Positions 60,364 to 64,000 of a stretch of DNA of 64,000 nt are shown in pieces. Both the position numbers and the translations under genes were made by a program. Below the pieces are notes generated by a model that saw only the letters and a program-made list of their open reading frames with translations, had not been told where the DNA came from and made no database searches. This DNA is from an uncultured Elusimicrobia bacterium (GTDB taxonomy: Bacteria; Elusimicrobiota; Elusimicrobia; Elusimicrobiales; Elusimicrobiaceae), in assembly GCA_947306425.1 (NCBI GenBank), contig CAMZGO010000004.1, positions 1 to 64,000 of the forward strand, given 5' to 3'. Position 1 is the first letter of the stretch; each line of letters begins with the position of its first letter.

Positions 60364-61494
60364 ATGGCAGAAGAAAATAAAAATCAGCAAAATGCTGAAA
60401 ATAATAAACTTGAATTGAATCAAGGGGATGTTATAAATCATACTTTTACTTCCTTTGTAGAACAAGAAATTCCGCAAATAGGCAATGATACGGAACATAG
60501 GAAATCAAGTAAAGAAATATTTGGGGTAAAATTTTGGTTAATTTTACTTTGTATAGTGTTTACCTGTTCGATGTTAAGCGGAATTTATTTAATTTTAAAC
60601 CCTTCGTCCAAAAATTTTGCTGTCTATGAAACACAAAAGAAAGAAGACTCCCCTATAAAAATTTTAAAGAGTTCATCTTCTAAAGAAGGTGCTGCCGTTG
60701 TACAAATACGCGGGGTGATATCAGAAATAAATGAAAGCAGTGCTTTCTCCAGTAAGCAAAATGCCTCTGCTCTTGCCCGCCGTATTAGAGATTTAGCAGA
60801 TAAAAAAGAAATCAAAGCCCTTTTACTTGATATAAATTCTCCGGGCGGAACTGTTGCCGCAGTACAAGATATTTACAATGCCTTAAACTATTTTCGCTCA
60901 AAAAAGAAACCTGTTGTTGCATTGATGCGTGATGTTGCCGCAAGCGGCGGTTTTTATGTGGCAATGGCGGCAGACAAAGTCGTTGCTCAACCCGGAACTA
61001 TGACAGGCTCAATAGGCGTAATTCTCCAAACAACAAATGCTCAGGAGTTGCTTAAAAAAATCGGTATTGATTTAAGCGCAATAAAAAGCGGTCAAAATAA
61101 AGATATTGGTGCTATTTACCAATCTCTTTCACCGGAACAAAAAGCCCTTTTGCAAGAAATGATTGATGAAACCTATCAACAATTTTTTGAAGCAGTAAGG
61201 AAAGGAAGGCCAAATATTGATGTTAATACTTTAAGAATTTATGCTGACGGCCGTATTTTCACCGGTGCAAGGGCACAAACCTTGGGTCTTATTGACGGCC
61301 TTGGCGGAGAAGAAAAGGCAAAAGAATATTTAAGCGAATTAACCGGTATTAAAGACATTAAAATATTTACTCCGAAAAATAGATTTATGGAAGATTTTCT
61401 CTTCTCTTTCTCTAACTTGGCTGAAAGTTCTTCTGCGTTAAAGCAGATTACACAGCAACAAACGCCTGCTTTGGCTTATATGCTTAATTTATAA
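60364..61494 (+). CDS. sppA: Signal peptide peptidase SppA
   Basis: The 376-residue membrane protease starts at ATG 60364 (GGAGG four bases upstream). About 55 polar N-terminal residues precede one transmembrane helix (FWLILLCIVFTCSMLSGIYL). The S49 domain has LLLDINSPGGTVAAVQDIY, the nucleophile Ser in DVAASGGFYVA, GTMTGSIGVI and the Lys segment KSGQNKDIGA. It degrades cleaved signal peptides in the membrane. The length corresponds to the short, single-domain SppA. Confidence 0.92.
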   Translation: MAEENKNQQNAENNKLELNQGDVINHTFTSFVEQEIPQIGNDTEHRKSSKEIFGVKFWLILLCIVFTCSMLSGIYLILNPSSKNFAVYETQKKEDSPIKILKSSSSKEGAAVVQIRGVISEINESSAFSSKQNASALARRIRDLADKKEIKALLLDINSPGGTVAAVQDIYNALNYFRSKKKPVVALMRDVAASGGFYVAMAADKVVAQPGTMTGSIGVILQTTNAQELLKKIGIDLSAIKSGQNKDIGAIYQSLSPEQKALLQEMIDETYQQFFEAVRKGRPNIDVNTLRIYADGRIFTGARAQTLGLIDGLGGEEKAKEYLSELTGIKDIKIFTPKNRFMEDFLFSFSNLAESSSALKQITQQQTPALAYMLNL

Positions 61495-61503
61495 GGGGTG
61501 CTT

Positions 61504-62061
61504 ATGTTTTCAACTTTATTTAATTTTGTATTGGAACCCAGCCCAACCATAAACCGAATAATGCAAGAGCGTAAACTTTTACTTGCACTGCTAGGTTATT
61601 GTATAGGTGCCTTTAGTGTTGCTCTTGCTTTCAGCTTACGGGAGGGTACGGGCATTCTGGCTTTTTTAGGTTGTTTTACTGCGGTGTTATTTTTAAGTGT
61701 ATGCATTAGTTTTTTCTTTTCCGCTACTGCGCACTTATTTTTAGAACTCACCACTGGGCGCGGGCGCGCTGCCGGACTGTTTGTTTTGCTTGGAATATCG
61801 GAATTTGCAAAAACTTTATTGGTGGCTTTTACTTTAATTGCACTAAATTTTCCCGCATTATTTGAATATAAAAACTTATTAGGTTTTATAGTGTTTATAT
61901 TGCAACTGCTCTTTGTTTTATATATGATGCAACACGCTTACGGCCTCAGTAAAAAGCGGACATTTTTTGCTTTGCTAATTTCTTTTGTACCGGCAATTAT
62001 TTGCTTTTTTGCTTCTATATTTGTGCTGATAAGTGCAATCTTTTGGCTTATTTTTGCTTAG
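61504..62061 (+). CDS. Yip1-like multi-spanning membrane protein
   Basis: A 185-residue protein with five predicted helices and the N-terminal FVLEPSPTINRIMQERKL, a layout typical of the Yip1/DUF1282 membrane family. Function unknown. I use ATG 61504 because AAGGGG lies at the right distance; an in-frame GTG at 61498 overlaps that site. It follows sppA closely and overlaps the end of mazG by 14 nt on the other strand. Confidence 0.7.
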   Translation: MFSTLFNFVLEPSPTINRIMQERKLLLALLGYCIGAFSVALAFSLREGTGILAFLGCFTAVLFLSVCISFFFSATAHLFLELTTGRGRAAGLFVLLGISEFAKTLLVAFTLIALNFPALFEYKNLLGFIVFILQLLFVLYMMQHAYGLSKKRTFFALLISFVPAIICFFASIFVLISAIFWLIFA

Positions 62062-62461
62062 ATTGGCGGCGTGCTTTAAGGGCCTTTTCTTTAATTTTTG
62101 CGGCTTTCCACATAGCAAGTGCTTCTTCCGGGGTACTTGCTTTTTTATTGCCGAAAACATGGGGATGGCGGCGGATAAGTTTTTTGTTTAAACCATTTAG
62201 TACTTGTGCTAATGTAAAACGTTTTTGTTCTTGGGCAATATGAGCATGAAAAAGAACCTGTAAAAGCAAATCCCCAAGTTCTTCACAAAGATTATCATCA
62301 TCTTTATTTTGTATTGCATTTATAACTTCTTGGCTTTCTTCTTTAAGATTTTTTATTAAACTCTCATGGGTTTGTGCTCTATCCCACTTGCAGCCTTTGG
62401 GGCTGCGTAATATCTTTAATGTATGATTAACTTCTTCAAATAAAACGGATGCTTTTTTCAT
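62048..62461 (-). CDS. mazG: MazG-type nucleoside triphosphate pyrophosphohydrolase
   Basis: The 137-residue, single-domain protein has RSPKGCKWDRAQTHESLIKNLKEESQEV and CEELGDLLLQVLFHAHIA, with the EExxE...ExxD set that binds Mg and NTP. It would hydrolyse NTPs to NMP and PPi. Escherichia MazG has two such domains (about 260 residues); this one has only one plus the RRHPHVFG segment of the C-terminal half. One base separates it from the phosphatase gene. Confidence 0.92.
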   Translation of the reverse strand: MKKASVLFEEVNHTLKILRSPKGCKWDRAQTHESLIKNLKEESQEVINAIQNKDDDNLCEELGDLLLQVLFHAHIAQEQKRFTLAQVLNGLNKKLIRRHPHVFGNKKASTPEEALAMWKAAKIKEKALKARRQSKQK

Positions 62462-63262
62462 TTATGCCACCTTTTTAAAAGTCAATTTCCTTTCTTTATT
62501 TACAACAGGATAAGAATAAGTTCCTTCTAAAACTCTTTGTAATCCTATATCAACTGCCGTAATTCTTCCGTCCTCAGTTTGTACATTTTTCATTGTTCTT
62601 GTATGTCCCAATATTTGTTTAAAAGGAACTTGGTCGTAATTGGAAATTAAAAAACGTAAATCTTCCCAAAAAATACCCCCGTAAATGGCCGGGCCGCCTC
62701 TTATAAAACTAATATTAAAAATAGGATGGCTGTAATCCCCGCTTAAAACCGCTTTTTTAAAGAGCGCATTTATATGTTTAACAAGTTTAGCAGGTGTGAT
62801 TGCCGGTAATTCCTCTTTAAACACTTCATACAATTTATTACAAATCCCGGCATGGGTTATTACAAATCCCCGTACAGTATAAGCGGCTTGCACAGACCCT
62901 TCCTTAATTTGCCTGATAAGTTTATTTCTAAAATCCTCTACTTGAAAATAGGGCAAAGAAGTTATAGTATAATTTTTTTTAAGTATTTCCAGTTCATGAT
63001 TACCGATTAAGCGCACTACCTTGCCGCCGGCTTTCTTGGCTTCTTCCTGCAAAATATCAAGAAGTTTATCAACTTGCATAGGGTAAAAACCGCGGTCAAT
63101 AATATCTCCGATTTGAACCAAAATATTCTTTTTACCGGTCCACTTAAGTTCAGGATTCATCAATTTGGAAGAAATTAAAACACTCGCAAAACCATGATAT
63201 TCACCATGGACATCACCGATAATAAATACTTTTTTGTTTATTATTTTTCTTTTCCTGGCCAT
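62462..63262 (-). CDS. PPP-type metallophosphoesterase
   Basis: A 266-residue calcineurin-like phosphatase with the PPP motif set: IIGDVHGEYHGF, VQIGDIIDRGFYP, RLIGNHELE, ITHAGI and LGHTRTM. It may be a protein phosphatase or diadenosine-tetraphosphatase-like enzyme; the substrate is open. TATAAT (63274-63269) lies six bases before the ATG at 63262, and no ribosome site is seen. Confidence 0.87.
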   Translation of the reverse strand: MARKRKIINKKVFIIGDVHGEYHGFASVLISSKLMNPELKWTGKKNILVQIGDIIDRGFYPMQVDKLLDILQEEAKKAGGKVVRLIGNHELEILKKNYTITSLPYFQVEDFRNKLIRQIKEGSVQAAYTVRGFVITHAGICNKLYEVFKEELPAITPAKLVKHINALFKKAVLSGDYSHPIFNISFIRGGPAIYGGIFWEDLRFLISNYDQVPFKQILGHTRTMKNVQTEDGRITAVDIGLQRVLEGTYSYPVVNKERKLTFKKVA

Positions 63263-63268
63263 ACTAAT

Positions 63269-63285
63269 ATTATACAATTTAGTAT
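63269..63285. promoter_or_regulatory. Closely spaced divergent -10 boxes
   Basis: TATAAT on minus (63274-63269) for the phosphatase and TAGTAT on plus (63280-63285) for the FAD oxidase are five bases apart. Each is six bases from its ATG (63262 and 63292). Confidence 0.45.
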
Positions 63286-63291
63286 AGAGAT

Positions 63292-64000
63292 ATGAGGGAA
63301 ATAAAATTTAAGCAAGCCTTAAAGGAAATAAAAAAAGTAATCGGCAGCAAAAATATTTTACTGTCAAGGACGGAACTTTTGTTAAACAGTTATGACAGCA
63401 GCCCGCTTAAAGCCCGCCCGCAAGCAGTTTTAAATATTAAAAAAACGGAACAAATACCGCCGGTTTTAAAAATACTAAATAAATATAATTTTCCTGCAAC
63501 GGTAAGGATGAGTGCTTCCAATCACGACGGTGCCTGTTTACCTTTAAAGGGCGGTTTTATATTGAATATGGCCGCATTGGATAAGGTACTTGAAGTTAAT
63601 ACCAAAGAACATTATGCTATAGTTGAAAGCGGTGTTATAAATCAAGATTTACAAGATATATTAACCCCGCTTGGCTTCTTTTTTGCACCTGATCCTGCAA
63701 GCCGTACCTTTTCCACAATAGGGGGCAATTTCGCTTTAAATGCCGGCGGGGCAAAAAGTTTAAAATACGGCGCAAGCAGTAACAATTTACTTGGGGCAGA
63801 TGTGGTACTTGCTGACGGTACTGTATTAAATTTAAAACAAGGGCATCCTCTTTTACATCTGCTTGTAAAGAGTGAAGGCACTTTGAGTATCTTCACAAAA
63901 TTGAAAGTAAAAATTATACCGATACCTAATCATAAAGAAAGTTTAGCCGCAGGCTTTTTAAACCTTGAGAACACCATGCAAGCAGTACAAAAAATAATTT
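63292..64000 (+). CDS. FAD-binding oxidase, GlcD/lactate dehydrogenase type (3' end outside window)
   Basis: The frame is open from ATG 63292 to the end of the window (236 codons). The PCMH-type FAD domain is visible: VRMSASNHDGACLPLKGGFILNMAALDKVLEV, GVINQDLQDIL and FAPDPASRTFSTIGGNFALNAGGAKSLKYG, as in glycolate oxidase GlcD and D-lactate dehydrogenases. It would oxidise a 2-hydroxy acid. The GG usually followed by Val before the first glycine loop is retained as KGG. Confidence 0.87.
   Translation, partial: MREIKFKQALKEIKKVIGSKNILLSRTELLLNSYDSSPLKARPQAVLNIKKTEQIPPVLKILNKYNFPATVRMSASNHDGACLPLKGGFILNMAALDKVLEVNTKEHYAIVESGVINQDLQDILTPLGFFFAPDPASRTFSTIGGNFALNAGGAKSLKYGASSNNLLGADVVLADGTVLNLKQGHPLLHLLVKSEGTLSIFTKLKVKIIPIPNHKESLAAGFLNLENTMQAVQKII

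Overview
The window is AT-rich bacterial chromosome from a Gram-negative, probably anaerobic organism. It has Kdo and LPS-transport genes, an Mla-type lipid transport system, diaminopimelate-type peptidoglycan genes and a single-chain pyruvate:ferredoxin oxidoreductase. Seven separate type IV pilin-like genes in 64 kb, all with nearly the same N-terminal helix (GFTL[IL]ELLVVVLIIGILAA), are typical of Elusimicrobiota (Elusimicrobium-like). That assignment is an inference from gene content and was not tested by phylogeny. No CRISPR array, prophage or intact transposase was seen.

Layout. 1-1414: 5' part of a cysteine-rich secreted protein that leaves the window. 1471-5702 (-): operon of a radical SAM protein, a membrane-anchored CBM48-like protein, tsaE, tsaB, rimI and a TPR protein. 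5889-6425 (+): queH. 6437-7420 (-): pilin with a structured RNA leader. 7448-14584 (-): nine-gene envelope operon (DUF1646, mgtC, kdsA, a 56-codon membrane ORF, kdsD, lptC, lptA, lptB, a cation/proton antiporter). 14638-15332 (-): nuclease behind a second structured RNA. 15463-18995 (+): smpB, glucan phosphorylase, trmL. 18998-21763: two pilins, an MFS transporter and a DtxR-like regulator. 21858-28535 (+): dnaB-alr-mlaE-mlaF-mlaD-radA. 28701-30485: two tandem pilins sharing a 5' cassette, then a MITE. 30545-37748 (-): nifJ and dnaE. 37802-39286 (+): Nudix hydrolase, third structured RNA and its pilin. 39339-46063: alaS, a lipid kinase, a squalene/phytoene synthase-like enzyme, a metallopeptidase and an amidase. 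46155-52525 (-): rpsT, nadE, the rpsU-dnaG-rpoD operon and a HIT protein. 52683-54531 (+): outer-membrane-like protein, tRNA-Gly, fourth structured RNA and its pilin. 54532-60305 (-): dapA-lysC-asd-dapB-murC-ccdA operon. 60364-64000: sppA, a membrane protein, mazG, a PPP-type phosphatase and a partial glycolate-oxidase-type gene.

The strongest unexplained signal is a family of four pseudoknotted RNAs of about 230-250 nt. Their stems differ in sequence but keep their pairing, and each ends in a U run like an intrinsic terminator. Three sit directly upstream of pilin genes and one runs into the start of a secreted nuclease gene. The other four pilin genes have a different upstream region with a 13-15 nt homopolymer. 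A second genome-style signal is a recurring -10 box placed six or seven bases before the ATG, which predicts many leaderless mRNAs.
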